NCBI GenBank assembly: GCA_030639705.1
Contig: DAOWKX010000178.1
Location: 1-5,495 of the forward strand
Source of the DNA: Candidatus Aminicenantota bacterium
GTDB lineage: Bacteria; Acidobacteriota; Aminicenantia; UBA2199
Direction: 5' to 3'
DNA length: 5,495 nt
Positions 1 through 5,271 of the stretch are shown piece by piece. The position numbers were made by a program, and so were the translations under genes. Below the pieces are notes generated by a model, which saw only the letters and a program-made list of their open reading frames with translations, made no database searches and was not told the origin of the DNA. Positions within the stretch are counted from its first letter, which is position 1. Every line of letters begins with the position of its first letter.

Positions 1-100
1 AAAAAAAATTTTATCAAAAAAAGATGTGAAGGTCAAGTTGTTTTCGGTTTTTTCTCCCGAATTAAAAGGGGAGCTGAAATGTGGGCACTGATTTTGGTTG

Positions 101-129
101 TTGAAAAAATTATGGGGTTTTGATATAAA
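101..129 (+). promoter_or_regulatory. Candidate sigma70-like promoter of the kinase gene
   Basis: A TTGAAA hexamer (101-106) lies 17 bases before TATAAA (124-129), the expected spacing for a housekeeping promoter. The predicted transcription start would fall near 136, only about ten bases before the kinase ATG and on top of its AGGA ribosome-binding site (136-139). Either the leader is nearly absent or the true promoter lies further upstream. The remaining leader (1-100) is A/T-rich; it holds a weak 5-bp inverted repeat (CTCCC 54-58, GGGAG 69-73) without a T-run after it, and no coding region that I can support. Confidence 0.35.
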
Positions 130-145
130 ATAGACAGGAAAACAA

Positions 146-2389
146 ATGATCAACCAGGAGATTTCTCATTACAAGATCATTGATAAAATCGGCGGGGGAG
201 GAATGGGGATTATCTATCGGGCAGAAGATACCCGTCTTAAACGTGAAGTGGCCTTGAAATTCCTGCCCCCGGATCTTACCCGGGATCCTGAGGCCAGGGA
301 GAGGCTGGTTCGTGAAGCTCAGGCAGCCTCGGCACTGGATCATCCTTCAATTTGTACGGTCTATGAAATAAATCAGACAGCTGATGAACAGATGTATATT
401 GCCATGGCCTATTATCCCGGAGAAACACTCAGAGAGAAAATAGAAGCGGGTCCGCTGAAATATGATCAGGTGTTTGAAATCACTATTGAGATAGTCAGGG
501 GATTGGAGAAAGCCCATGAGAAAGGGGTAATTCATCGAGACATAAAACCGGCCAACATCATTGTGACCGATGATGGTTTTATTAAAATTGTGGATTTCGG
601 GCTGGCAATCTTGAGTGGTCAAACTCATCTGACCTCAGATGGAGTGATGTTTGTCGGAACGGTCAACTACATGTCACCGGAGCAGGCCGGAGATGAAATG
701 ATTGACCAGAGGACGGATATCTGGTCGCTGGGCCTGGTGATGTATGAGATGATTACCGGTCAATACCCTTTCAAGGGATCCAACCCCCAGAGTGTTATTT
801 ATTCCATCTTGCATGACAGTCCGGAGCCGATAAAGGAGCATATTGAAGATATTCCCGAAAATTTCAGAAAAATAATTGAAAAGTGTCTGGAGAAAAATCC
901 TGAAGAACGTTATCAGTCAATGTCTGCCCTCCTGGAAGATCTGGTGAGATTACAGAGAGGGAGCGATTTGAAACCCGAAGAAAATGTTCAGGTGAAAGTA
1001 GATAAAAAACCCTCGGTTGCGGTTTTACCGTTTGAAAATCTCAGTGATGATCGAAATCAGGAATATTTCTGTGACGGCATCACCGATGAGATCATTCATA
1101 CCTTGGGACATGTGGACGGGCTTAGGGTGTTAGCAAGAGCCTCGGTTTTCACCTTTAAACATCAGCCGCCGGATATAAAAAAAATCGGTCGTCAGCTGGA
1201 TGTGAATCATATTTTACAGGGAAGTGTGCGGAGTGCGGGTGGTCGATTACGCATCTTTGTTGAGCTGATTAATGTCGTGGACGGTTATACCATCTGGTCG
1301 GAACGGTATGATCGGAAAGGCGAAGATGTGTTTTCCATTCAGGATGATATCAGCCGGTGTATTGTTGAAAATTTGAGAGGAAAGCTGCTGGGAGAAGAAA
1401 AGGAGATGCCGGGAAGCCATACCACCCAGAATATCAAAGCCTATCATTTTTATTTACAGGGATATTATTTTTTAAACAAACGATCTTCAACTGCATTGAA
1501 GAAAGGCAGGGACTATTTGCAACAGGCAATTGATCTGGATCCCTCATATACACCTGCCTATGTGGGGCTGGCAGACGCCTACATATTGTTTGCCGGCTAT
1601 GAATTGATGCCACCGGTAGAGGCGTATTCGCAGGCCAGAGAAGCATTGCAACTCGCCCTTCAACAGGATGATTCCCTGGCCTGGGGGCATGCCATGTTAG
1701 CAATTGTTCTCTGGGAAGATTCCCGGGACCCGGTTGCTGCCGAGAAAGAATTTCACCAGGCCATTGACCTGGCACCGGGTAGGGCTTTACTTCACCATGC
1801 GTATGCAGAATTTTTATCTTTACGGGGACGGTATAAACAGGCACTTACCGAAGTGAATCTGGCTCTGGAGCTGGACCCTCTGTCATTGATTTCACATGTA
1901 TTAAAAGGATTTATATATTATCTGATGCGACGTTTTGATCAGGCCATCAAACATTATCATGCGGTCATTGAAATGGATCCCAATTTTATTACGGCCCGCT
2001 GCGAACTGGGAATGACCCTGATCCAGCATCGGAAATTCAAGGAGGGTCTTGAGGCATTGGGAAAAGCATTTGAGCTCTCCAACGGCAGCCCCATGTATAT
2101 ATCCAGGCTGGCTTATGGCCTGGGGATTTCGGAAAACCGGGAAAAAGCCAAGATGTGGTTGAAAAAAATAGAAAAAATGACCCGGAAAACCTATGTGTCA
2201 CCCTTTTCTTATGCGGTTATCTACCTGGGGCTGGGGGATAAAGAAAAGGCAATTTCTTGCCTGGAAAAGGCCTTTGATGAAAAAATCTATCATATGCTGC
2301 TTCTGAAGGTTGATCCCCTGTTTGATTCAGTCCGATCCGATCCCCGAATTAAGGCATTATTGTCAAAAATGGGATTTTCTGACAGTTAG
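146..2389 (+). CDS. Ser/Thr protein kinase with TolB-like domain and TPR repeats
   Basis: This is a three-part signalling protein of 747 residues. Residues 9-270 form a Hanks-type kinase: glycine loop GGGGMG (16-21), VALK lysine (K38), likely helix-C Glu57, catalytic HRDIKPAN (130-137), DFG (150-152), and GTVNYMSPE closing the activation segment (171-179). All catalytic residues are present, so it should be active. Residues 288-415 (from PSVAVLPFENLS) match the TolB N-terminal-like/FlgO-like domain seen in acidobacterial kinases and adenylate cyclases. Residues 431-745 are TPR-like helical repeats, with recurring A-x-DLDP/ELDP/EMDP repeat ends, closing with a DPLFDSVRSDPRIKALL tail common in this group. 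No transmembrane segment separates kinase and sensor parts, so it is probably cytoplasmic. The ATG at 146 has AGGA (136-139) six bases upstream. Substrates and stimulus are unknown; the TPRs suggest a protein partner. Confidence 0.93.
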   Translation: MINQEISHYKIIDKIGGGGMGIIYRAEDTRLKREVALKFLPPDLTRDPEARERLVREAQAASALDHPSICTVYEINQTADEQMYIAMAYYPGETLREKIEAGPLKYDQVFEITIEIVRGLEKAHEKGVIHRDIKPANIIVTDDGFIKIVDFGLAILSGQTHLTSDGVMFVGTVNYMSPEQAGDEMIDQRTDIWSLGLVMYEMITGQYPFKGSNPQSVIYSILHDSPEPIKEHIEDIPENFRKIIEKCLEKNPEERYQSMSALLEDLVRLQRGSDLKPEENVQVKVDKKPSVAVLPFENLSDDRNQEYFCDGITDEIIHTLGHVDGLRVLARASVFTFKHQPPDIKKIGRQLDVNHILQGSVRSAGGRLRIFVELINVVDGYTIWSERYDRKGEDVFSIQDDISRCIVENLRGKLLGEEKEMPGSHTTQNIKAYHFYLQGYYFLNKRSSTALKKGRDYLQQAIDLDPSYTPAYVGLADAYILFAGYELMPPVEAYSQAREALQLALQQDDSLAWGHAMLAIVLWEDSRDPVAAEKEFHQAIDLAPGRALLHHAYAEFLSLRGRYKQALTEVNLALELDPLSLISHVLKGFIYYLMRRFDQAIKHYHAVIEMDPNFITARCELGMTLIQHRKFKEGLEALGKAFELSNGSPMYISRLAYGLGISENREKAKMWLKKIEKMTRKTYVSPFSYAVIYLGLGDKEKAISCLEKAFDEKIYHMLLLKVDPLFDSVRSDPRIKALLSKMGFSDS

Positions 2390-2411
2390 AAGTTTTTTAT
2401 GCCCTTTCCTT

Positions 2412-2813
2412 TTATTCGATATGGGGTTTGATATCCAGAATCGGGGTTCCGTCTCTCATATCCAGTCCATTGACAGTAATGATATTATCCTTGACGGCGA
2501 GAACATCCAACACCGAAAGACCCAGAGCATTGGGCCGGACAGGTGAGCATATACTGAATACTCCCATTGATTTATCCCGGTGAGGCGGTGTCTGACAGAG
2601 ATACCGGAGAGTAAAAACCGGGCTCTGGTGAAAATAGAAGATCACCACAATCCGCTGACCCGGTCGAATATCTTTCAGGCCTTCCCGGTATTTTTTGTCA
2701 ATGACCAGCCGGCCCTCGATATCTGATGCACTCCAGTGCCTGGGAATTTCGACTGCAGTGGTCTGTACCGTGCCAATGGGTTTTAGATTTATTATAAATT
2801 CGGATTGTCTCAT
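2412..2813 (-). CDS. trmO: TrmO/TsaA-family (UPF0066) tRNA methyltransferase
   Basis: The 133-residue product matches the UPF0066 beta-barrel family. Its E. coli member TrmO uses S-adenosylmethionine to N6-methylate the t6A at position 37 of threonine tRNA. Visible family signatures are KPIGTVQT near the N-terminus (11-18), the SPVRPNALGLS motif (90-100, equivalent to the usual RPNPIG loop) and GLDMRDGTPILDIKPHI (116-132). It is much shorter than E. coli TrmO (about 235 residues) and corresponds to the compact single-domain form, so the precise substrate is less certain than the family. The ATG is preceded by AAGGA (2821-2825 on the complement) seven bases away. A weak promoter may be TTGCTT (2875-2880) and GAGAAT (2852-2857) on the complement. 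It converges with the kinase gene, leaving 22 bases between the two stops with no clear hairpin terminator. Confidence 0.88.
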   Translation of the reverse strand: MRQSEFIINLKPIGTVQTTAVEIPRHWSASDIEGRLVIDKKYREGLKDIRPGQRIVVIFYFHQSPVFTLRYLCQTPPHRDKSMGVFSICSPVRPNALGLSVLDVLAVKDNIITVNGLDMRDGTPILDIKPHIE

Positions 2814-2968
2814 TTTTATTTCCTTAAAAAGGTTAATTTTTGTTATTGTCTATTCTCTTTTTTATTTACCAGTAAAGCAAAAGAAAATCAAATGGGTTAT
2901 CTGGTAACGGATCTTAATTCAGGTCGCATTTTATAAGGTGATACCAGGGTGACATTCTTCTGAAGATA

Positions 2969-3010
2969 TGACTTAAGTTATATTTTATAAAAAATGACCA
3001 TAGTCATATT
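2969..3010 (+). promoter_or_regulatory. Operator pair (boxes A and B) upstream of lytTR
   Basis: Box A is TGACTTAAGTTA (2969-2980) followed by TATT. Box B is TGACCATAGTCA (2995-3006) followed by TATT. Both are near-dyads of the form TGAC-4-GTYA and both continue rightwards as AGTYATATT, so they are also direct repeats with a 26-base offset. Box B abuts the candidate -35 hexamer at 3009, a position suited to an activator touching RNA polymerase, although repression is equally possible. A weaker relative, GGTGACATT, occurs at 2948-2956. The related set at 3915-4029 makes chance unlikely. The binding protein is inferred to be the LytTR or Fis-type product encoded just downstream. Confidence 0.6.
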
Positions 3011-3038
3011 GGAAAAATCAGAAATCTAATTATATAAT
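3009..3038 (+). promoter_or_regulatory. Sigma70-like promoter of the lytTR-fis operon
   Basis: TTGGAA (3009-3014) and a perfect TATAAT (3033-3038) are separated by 18 bases. The -35 overlaps the last bases of operator box B. The predicted start site falls near 3045, inside the AGGAG ribosome-binding site (3043-3047) of the lytTR gene, so the leader would be unusually short. The same hexamer arrangement recurs at 4028-4058 in front of the lipoprotein gene, which strengthens the call. Confidence 0.6.
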
Positions 3039-3053
3039 GCTCAGGAGCTAGAC

Positions 3054-3380
3054 ATGAATTATATGCTGGTAAAATTGGGCAAAGAATTGATTATGCTGAA
3101 TCTAAATGAGATTGACTGGGTTAAATCAGAGGGAAAATATCTCAGGATTCATAAGGGCGAGAAATCCTATCTGAAGCGGCAATCCCTGAATAGTTTTGAA
3201 GATTACCTGGATACTGACCGGTTTGTTCGTGTCAATCGTTCGGCTATCGTTAATATTAACCGGATAAAAAAAATCGAGAGAAACGATAAATATAATTATT
3301 TTATTTTACTTCATAACAATCAAACCTTATCCTGGAGCAGAAGCTACCGGAGGAAATTGCTGGACATCATGATGGCCTGA
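3054..3380 (+). CDS. Stand-alone LytTR-domain DNA-binding regulator
   Basis: The 108 residues are essentially one LytTR domain, the beta-type DNA-binding fold of AgrA/LytR-class response regulators. Diagnostic stretches are EIDWVKSEGKYLRIHKG (19-35), RFVRVNRSAIVNINRIKKI (56-74) and LSWSRSYRRKLL (92-103). There is no receiver, sensor or membrane domain, so activity cannot depend on phosphorylation of this chain. It may act constitutively or through a partner. Known REC-less LytTR proteins of firmicutes are usually encoded with a membrane inhibitor (HdrRM, BrsRM); none is seen here. The ATG has AGGAG (3043-3047) six bases upstream. It is followed after 21 bases by the Fis-type gene, probably in one operon. 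Dyad boxes next to its promoter, repeated before the lipoprotein gene, suggest autoregulation and control of that neighbour, which is inference. Confidence 0.9.
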   Translation: MNYMLVKLGKELIMLNLNEIDWVKSEGKYLRIHKGEKSYLKRQSLNSFEDYLDTDRFVRVNRSAIVNINRIKKIERNDKYNYFILLHNNQTLSWSRSYRRKLLDIMMA

Positions 3381-3401
3381 GGGAATAGTAAGGGGGAAAC
3401 C

Positions 3402-3776
3402 ATGGAAAGATCAGATGTACATATTAAAAATAAAAATACGATGGAGTTAACAAGCGATCTCAAACCAGAAAATACCAGCCAAAAACCAGATCAGGAATTT
3501 TTATTCAACCATTTCACCAAGGCCAAGGATATGCTGGCCAAGACCTATATTATTATCAATTGTTCAGAGAGTCCGATTCCCCTCAAACAATTGATGAATA
3601 ATATCGAAAAGATCATCATTGACTCGGCTCTCCATGTTTCCCGGGGGAGTCAAAAAAAAGCTGCAGAGATTCTGGGAGTCAAGCAAACCTCATTGTGTGA
3701 GAAGATGAAAAAATTGAATATTAAGAAGAATAGAACCCGGGCGACTTTTTTACTTCCGGAAATGAATAACTATTAA
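3402..3776 (+). CDS. Small Fis-type (HTH_8) DNA-binding protein
   Basis: The last third of this 124-residue protein is a Fis/NtrC-C-terminal type helix-turn-helix. Residues about 62-108 include IEKIIIDSALHVSRGSQKKA, then AEILGVKQTSLCEKMKKLNI, matching the family pattern of a dimerising helix, a glycine-containing turn, AA..LG, and a recognition helix ending KMKKL. The first 40 residues are polar and probably disordered. Residues 33-58 may form one further helix. It lacks the AAA+ sigma54-activator and receiver domains that usually precede such a C-terminus, so it resembles a free Fis-like factor able to dimerise on dyad DNA. The start at 3402 has AGGGGGA (3391-3397) four bases before it; ATG 3441 is a less supported alternative. 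It is probably co-transcribed with the LytTR gene. It could bind the TGAC-4-GTCA boxes on either side of the operon. Confidence 0.82.
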   Translation: MERSDVHIKNKNTMELTSDLKPENTSQKPDQEFLFNHFTKAKDMLAKTYIIINCSESPIPLKQLMNNIEKIIIDSALHVSRGSQKKAAEILGVKQTSLCEKMKKLNIKKNRTRATFLLPEMNNY

Positions 3777-3914
3777 ATTTTTTCTCAAAATCCTTCCAAT
3801 CCTTATTTCTTATCCCCTTTTTATTTATTACTTTTTATAAGCGAAATATTTAGCTTAAAAATGCCCCGGTATTTTCAAGAATCTGTATCCATTTTCCAAA
3901 ATATTGGACAAAAA
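3777..3914. other. Non-coding spacer after the Fis-type gene: pyrimidine tract and weak hairpin
   Basis: No gene is supported here. From 3777 to about 3836 the + strand is strongly T/C-rich with hardly any G. It is followed by an imperfect inverted repeat, TAAGC (3838-3842) and GCTTA (3853-3857), with a ten-base loop that itself contains AAATATTT; three further T-A pairs can form outside one mismatch. The hairpin has few G-C pairs and is not followed by a T-run, so it is a poor intrinsic terminator. Transcription from the lytTR-fis operon may therefore continue or stop by a factor-dependent route. Confidence 0.4.
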
Positions 3915-3930
3915 TGACCAAAGTCATATC
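3915..3930 (+). promoter_or_regulatory. Operator box C, upstream of the lipoprotein gene
   Basis: TGACCAAAGTCA (3915-3926) is a TGAC/GTCA dyad with a four-base centre, continuing as TATC. It differs from box B before lytTR by one base across the 12-base dyad and shares the AAAA run before it. It lies about 100 bases upstream of the candidate -35 at 4028, a typical place for an auxiliary upstream site. Confidence 0.55.
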
Positions 3931-3954
3931 CGGCAGGCATTTATCCATTCTTTA

Positions 3955-3970
3955 TGAATAAAGTCACATC
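3955..3970 (+). promoter_or_regulatory. Operator box D, half-degenerate copy
   Basis: TGAATAAAGTCA (3955-3966) followed by CATC keeps an intact right half (AGTCACATC, 3962-3970) and a left half with one change from TGAC. Its centre is 40 bases after box C and 33 bases before box E. It reads in the same orientation as the other boxes. Confidence is lower than for C because the left arm is imperfect. Confidence 0.45.
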
Positions 3971-3987
3971 CCTTCAGGTGGTTTTTA

Positions 3988-4029
3988 TAACTTAAGTTAC
4001 ATTCTCAAAAAGGTGACCAAATACCCATT
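3988..4029 (+). promoter_or_regulatory. Operator pair (boxes E and F), diverged copy of the lytTR operator
   Basis: Box E is TAACTTAAGTTA (3988-3999), a perfect 12-base palindrome followed by CATT. Box F (TGACCAAATACC, 4014-4025) keeps only the left arm. Their 26-base centre spacing equals that of boxes A and B. Aligned without gaps, 3989-4029 and 2970-3010 share 29 of 41 bases, including ACTTAAGTTA and TGACCA. Box F spans the GTG at 4013, so it also argues against that codon being the start of the lipoprotein gene. Confidence 0.58.
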
Positions 4030-4058
4030 GAAAGGAGAAATGCTCTGCATCATATTAT
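4028..4058 (+). promoter_or_regulatory. Candidate promoter of the lipoprotein gene, paralogous to the lytTR promoter
   Basis: TTGAAA (4028-4033) and TATTAT (4053-4058) are 19 bases apart. Relative to the E/F operator they sit where TTGGAA and TATAAT sit relative to A/B, with one extra base in the spacer, and both copies are followed closely by CAGGA. Transcription would begin near 4065, giving a leader of about 47 bases that includes the GGAG before ATG 4112. A second TATAAT (4090-4095) has no good -35 partner and is the weaker option. Confidence 0.5.
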
Positions 4059-4099
4059 TAACAGGAAAGCTGGAAACGCTTGATATACATATAATACCT

Positions 4100-4103
4100 G
4101 GAG
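4100..4103 (+). promoter_or_regulatory. Ribosome-binding site that decides the lipoprotein start
   Basis: GGAG lies eight bases before ATG 4112. Upstream in-frame starts are worse: GTG 4013 lies within the operator, and ATG 4040 has GGAG only two bases away and lies before the predicted transcription start. ATG 4130 (six codons later) has only a weak AAGAG and remains possible. Confidence 0.55.
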
Positions 4104-4111
4104 ATTCTAAA

Positions 4112-4984
4112 ATGATAATAAGAGCTAAAATGAATGCAAAAAAGCCAAAAAAAAGTGATTCCTTTCTTTACTTTTTTCTGGTAATGGAATTCTGTTTTTG
4201 TTTTTTTTCCGGCTGTTCAGGGTATCACTATTCCGGTCTGATTTCCTGGAAAGAATACAACCAGTATCCCCGTTTGAATCCCTATATTTTAGAGTTGGAA
4301 TCAGAGAGTGGCAGTTTGATTTATTATGGGGTTTTTCATTCTTTAAATAAAGGTCATAACCAATTCAGGGAAATTGAAGAAAAATGGATGCAGTTCCGTC
4401 CGAATGTGGCCTTCAGTGAAGGCGGAATCTGGCCCCTGGAGAAATCCAAAGAACTTTCAATTTCCCGTCACGGGGAGCAGGGTTTTTTACGCTATCTCTC
4501 AAAACGGGATGGGGTCAAACTGAAGAGCATTGAGCCAAAGCAGATACAGGAAGCGATTTATCTATCCAGGTACTTTTGTGTACAGAAGATAAAAGTATTT
4601 TATATTCTTCGTCAGGCAGTTATTCAGAGGATGTTAAATAAAAGCATGAATGAAAAACATGTGAGATGTATTCTGCATAATTTTGAAAAGCCGCCGTTTT
4701 GCAATATCGGTCCGATATCGGTTGCCCAGTTCGAAACCTATGTTGCCCAACTTTTTCCAGAGTTAAAAGACTGGCGGAATATTCCGGAACATTGGCTTTA
4801 TTCTCTACCGCCCCACGACTGGTTGCCTAAGATGTTTCGCATGGTCAATGATTTCAGAAACCAGTTTATGATTAAAAAAGTCTTGAAGGAAGTCAAAAGG
4901 GGAAAACGGGTCTTTGCTGTGGTGGGACGCAGTCATGTGGTGATGCAGGAACCGGTATTGCGTGATAGAATCAGAGAGTTTTAG
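4112..4984 (+). CDS. Predicted lipoprotein of the TIKI/TraB/GumN/ChaN (GxxH) superfamily
   Basis: From ATG 4112 the product is 290 residues. A basic N-terminus and a hydrophobic run rich in Phe lead to FFSGC with Cys35 as the likely lipidated residue. This is an acceptable but not ideal lipobox, since position -3 is Phe and a Glu interrupts the core. The mature part carries the hallmarks of the TIKI/TraB/GumN/ChaN/EreA-like superfamily: a first GxxH (GVFH, 73-76) after a beta strand, an acidic strand end FSEGG (101-105), Arg249 in DFRNQFMIKKVL, and a second GxxH (GRSH, 272-275) at the end of strand RVFAVVGRSH. Members include metal-dependent TIKI proteases, GumN-like proteins and haem-binding ChaN; the sequence does not decide between peptidase and ligand-binding roles. 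It probably faces the periplasm. The gene follows a copy of the lytTR operator, suggesting shared regulation. The body diverges strongly from familiar members, so the subfamily is unknown. Confidence 0.68.
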   Translation: MIIRAKMNAKKPKKSDSFLYFFLVMEFCFCFFSGCSGYHYSGLISWKEYNQYPRLNPYILELESESGSLIYYGVFHSLNKGHNQFREIEEKWMQFRPNVAFSEGGIWPLEKSKELSISRHGEQGFLRYLSKRDGVKLKSIEPKQIQEAIYLSRYFCVQKIKVFYILRQAVIQRMLNKSMNEKHVRCILHNFEKPPFCNIGPISVAQFETYVAQLFPELKDWRNIPEHWLYSLPPHDWLPKMFRMVNDFRNQFMIKKVLKEVKRGKRVFAVVGRSHVVMQEPVLRDRIREF

Positions 4985-5040
4985 CTTCAAGCGGTTTTTA
5001 TTTCCATTACCCTATTTCAATTTTTTACCCTGCTTCATAC

Positions 5041-5074
5041 TACAAGATTTTGGTTCATCGGTACAGGATTTTGG
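5041..5074 (+). repeat. Two-copy direct repeat TACARGATTTTGG
   Basis: TACAAGATTTTGG (5041-5053) and TACAGGATTTTGG (5062-5074) match at 12 of 13 bases and start 21 bases apart, two helical turns, so both would face the same side of the DNA. They lie in the spacer between the lipoprotein gene and the exported-protein gene, about 140 bases upstream of the latter's likely promoter. They are unrelated in sequence to the TGAC/GTCA boxes. They may be an activator site or chance; no coding region in 4985-5271 is convincing. Confidence 0.35.
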
Positions 5075-5193
5075 ATTTCGGGGGGTATCCTTTGATTTTC
5101 CTGACCGGGGACTTTCCTTTTTTGGCAAGTTAATCACCTTTAATTTGCATTTCATTCCCGTTATTTGCCGTTTGTGCCTTTTGATTGATTTTC

Positions 5194-5203
5194 AGGAGGT
5201 GAT
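5194..5203 (+). promoter_or_regulatory. Extended Shine-Dalgarno-like sequence without a gene
   Basis: AGGAGGTGAT matches the complement of the usual 16S rRNA 3' end over ten bases. The ATG at 5202 overlaps it and opens only a 12-codon frame (stop at 5238-5240). A TTG at 5209, nine bases after AGGAGG, opens a 13-codon frame ending at 5250. It may mark a leader peptide or be chance; I do not annotate a gene. Confidence 0.25.
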
Positions 5204-5213
5204 GGTATTTGAA

Positions 5214-5241
5214 TTGCTGGTTTTACTGTGCAGGATATAAA
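5214..5241 (+). promoter_or_regulatory. Candidate promoter of the exported-protein gene
   Basis: TTGCTG (5214-5219) and TATAAA (5236-5241) are 16 bases apart, which would place the transcript start near 5248 and give a leader of about 24 bases containing the AGGAGG at 5261. A competing -10-like TAAAAT (5247-5252) lies just downstream. Support is by pattern only. Confidence 0.35.
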
Positions 5242-5260
5242 CTTGCATAAAATCCATAAA

Positions 5261-5266
5261 AGGAGG
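5261..5266 (+). promoter_or_regulatory. Strong ribosome-binding site of the exported-protein gene
   Basis: A perfect AGGAGG sits five bases before ATG 5272 and fixes the start. It is the strongest correctly spaced ribosome-binding site in the window, consistent with high expression of the outer-envelope protein that follows. Confidence 0.8.
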
Positions 5267-5271
5267 TTTTT

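Noticed and set aside
54..73. CTCCC/GGGAG hairpin in the leader of the kinase gene, considered as a terminator of an upstream gene
   Set aside because: The stem has only five pairs with a ten-base loop, and the T-run lies before it rather than after it on the + strand, so neither strand shows an intrinsic terminator.
1434..1844. 136-codon open frame opposite the TPR region of the kinase
   Set aside because: It lies wholly inside a convincing coding gene on the other strand and its composition (Pro/Arg/His-rich) is that of an antisense shadow.
2695..2907. 70-codon + strand frame across the trmO start
   Set aside because: It is antisense to the conserved N-terminus of trmO, and the rest is T-rich intergenic DNA with no family resemblance.
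2901..2947. CTGGTA/TACCAG inverted repeat in the trmO-lytTR spacer
   Set aside because: Six bases per arm separated by 35 bases is expected by chance in AT-rich intergenic DNA, and it does not resemble the operator boxes.
3838..3857. TAAGC/GCTTA inverted repeat as a rho-independent terminator of the lytTR-fis operon
   Set aside because: The stem has few G-C pairs, a large loop and no following T-run on the + strand; kept only as a weak structural note.
4090..4095. Perfect TATAAT considered as the main lipoprotein promoter
   Set aside because: It has no acceptable -35 at 16-19 bases and would start transcripts inside the GGAG ribosome-binding site. The pair at 4028-4058 matches the lytTR promoter layout better.
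4962..5240. 92-codon open frame on the + strand after the lipoprotein gene
   Set aside because: It overlaps the lipoprotein C-terminus, is extremely rich in Phe/Leu as expected from T-rich spacer DNA, has no ribosome-binding site at its start and resembles no family I know.
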